In this document: piece after piece, positions 63,213-64,000 of the stretch
Layout: each line of letters starts with the position of its first letter
Numbering within the stretch: position 1 is the first letter of the stretch
Assembly: GCA_902563105.1 (NCBI GenBank)
Contig: CACEVU010000004.1
Span: forward strand, 57,113-121,112
DNA from: an uncultured SAR86 cluster bacterium
Lineage (GTDB): Bacteria > Pseudomonadota > Gammaproteobacteria > Magnimaribacterales > AG-339-G14
DNA length: 64,000 nt
Direction of reading: 5' to 3'
The notes under the pieces: generated by a model
Seen by the model: the letters and a program-made list of their open reading frames with translations, nothing else
Databases searched by the model: none
Told to the model about the DNA's origin: nothing
Translations under genes and position numbers: made by a program

Positions 63213-64000
63213 TTACTTTCCTATGCAAAATTTCTTAAAGATGTTTCCTAAAAGCTCATCAGAAGAAACAGGATTATAAATTCTTCCTAAAAGATCATCA
63301 CATTCTCTAAGCTCTTCTGCAACGAGTTCAATGTTAGTAAGAAGTAACTCAGGCTTTATTGAGCTTATTATGTTGTACGCTTTTTTCACTGTATTTAAAT
63401 GCCTAGTGTTCACAGCCAATAATTCTTCATTGTGATTGTTAAGGTATTCATCTACCAAAGCTAGTTTTAACTGCAAAAGGTTTTTTCGAGTTTTAGCAGA
63501 AACTCCAATAGCTTTATCCGAATGGATAAAATTGTTCTTGTCAATCTTGTTAATAACGAACAAAACGTTTTTTTTGTTCTTATAGGGGAATTTTTTAAAA
63601 TCTTTCTCGTTTTCAGCCAAAAATATTACGAAATCTGCCTCTCTTACTGCTTTTTTACTTAAATTAACACCTTCTCTTTCTATTTTTTGAGTCGTATTTC
63701 TCAAACCAGCTGTATCTTTAAAATTAAATCTTATTCCCTCCAGCAAACAGCTTGAGGATATAATATCGCGTGTAGTTCCACGAATTTCGCTAACAATAGA
63801 CACTTTTTTACCGACAATAGCGTTAATTAATGTAGACTTTCCTGCATTTGGAGGGCCTATAATCGCCACATTAACATCATTAGATATGGCATGGGAATTA
63901 ACCATAAATTCTTTAAAATTCTTACAAAAATCCCGAAAATCTTTCAAATTACTTTCAACATCTTTTAAGTAGATATTTATATCTTCGTCGCTAAAGTCAA
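63213..64000 (-). CDS. mnmE: tRNA modification GTPase MnmE, C-terminal part
   Basis: The frame enters from the right edge without a start and ends at 63213, so only the last 262 residues or so are seen. The central helical domain begins at the edge with DFSDEDINIYLKDVESN. The inserted G domain has GPPNAGKSTLINAI (G1), IRGTTRDI (G2), FKDTAGLR (G3) and NKIDK (G4). The end FCIGK supplies the C-x-G-K cysteine of the family. With MnmG it modifies wobble uridines. The N-terminal folate-binding domain is beyond the window. Confidence 0.97.
   Translation of the reverse strand, partial: DFSDEDINIYLKDVESNLKDFRDFCKNFKEFMVNSHAISNDVNVAIIGPPNAGKSTLINAIVGKKVSIVSEIRGTTRDIISSSCLLEGIRFNFKDTAGLRNTTQKIEREGVNLSKKAVREADFVIFLAENEKDFKKFPYKNKKNVLFVINKIDKNNFIHSDKAIGVSAKTRKNLLQLKLALVDEYLNNHNEELLAVNTRHLNTVKKAYNIISSIKPELLLTNIELVAEELRECDDLLGRIYNPVSSDELLGNIFKKFCIGK

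Overview
The window is AT-rich (about one third G+C by eye), almost wholly coding, and typical of a streamlined marine gammaproteobacterium. The best guess is a SAR86-like lineage. This rests on gene content and compactness: RpoH, UvrD, MnmE/MnmG/RsmG-ParAB-ATP synthase order, Baeyer-Villiger, GMC, Rieske and sterol-desaturase-type oxidoreductases. No rRNA or 16S-type marker is present to confirm it. Many genes overlap or abut, the longest gap is 236 nt (62977-63212), and I saw no tRNA, rRNA, CRISPR array, transposase or prophage gene.

Layout. 1-1.9 kb: end of thiS, rpoH and cysQ. 2-7 kb: a 55-residue small gene, a dienoyl-CoA isomerase, yaaA and a TRAP carboxylate transporter whose binding protein lies on the opposite strand. 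7-13.2 kb: uvrD, a flavin oxidase-like protein, an SMR efflux protein, a Bax inhibitor-1 protein, nadB and a CBS protein. 13.2-20 kb: a signalling island with a TonB-like periplasmic protein, a 997-residue hybrid histidine kinase, a lone receiver, a histidine-domain/receiver/GGDEF protein, an EAL protein and a membrane-anchored helical protein. 20-30.4 kb: a glycosyltransferase, then a long minus-strand run (Baeyer-Villiger monooxygenase, alpha/beta hydrolase, nitroreductase, MAPEG, fatty acid hydroxylase, VOC, ribokinase, ADP-ribosylglycohydrolase, cytochrome b561). 30.4-35.5 kb: a divergent photolyase/cryptochrome, DUF2237, DUF4149, an Nmad3-type protein, ArsC, EamA and a second sterol-desaturase-family protein. 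35.6-49.1 kb: a hydroxyacid dehydrogenase, rlmN and a set of accessory catabolic or detoxifying enzymes. 49.2-64 kb: the conserved block glmS-glmU-atpCDGAHFEB-parB-parA-rsmG-mnmG-mnmE, all on the minus strand; mnmE runs off the right edge.

How the genes work together. The 49-64 kb block is the usual origin-proximal neighbourhood and supplies proton-driven ATP synthesis, UDP-GlcNAc precursor, chromosome partition and tRNA/rRNA modification. The 13-20 kb island looks like a phosphorelay feeding cyclic di-GMP turnover: one kinase, several receivers, one cyclase and one phosphodiesterase, with a phosphorylatable histidine domain in the cyclase that has no ATPase domain. The 20-30 kb and 38-49 kb runs look like oxidative attack on lipids, ketones, alcohols and aromatics, with downstream hydrolases and glutathione-linked enzymes.

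The observations I rate highest are the kinase-less DHp-REC-GGDEF protein and its island, a metallo-beta-lactamase-fold protein that lost four metal-ligand positions, an SDR lacking its catalytic Ser and Tyr, a photolyase-like protein with key positions changed, rpoH and thiS in one frame separated by a single TGA, and a repeated pattern of -10-like boxes 6-10 nt before start codons that have no Shine-Dalgarno sequence.
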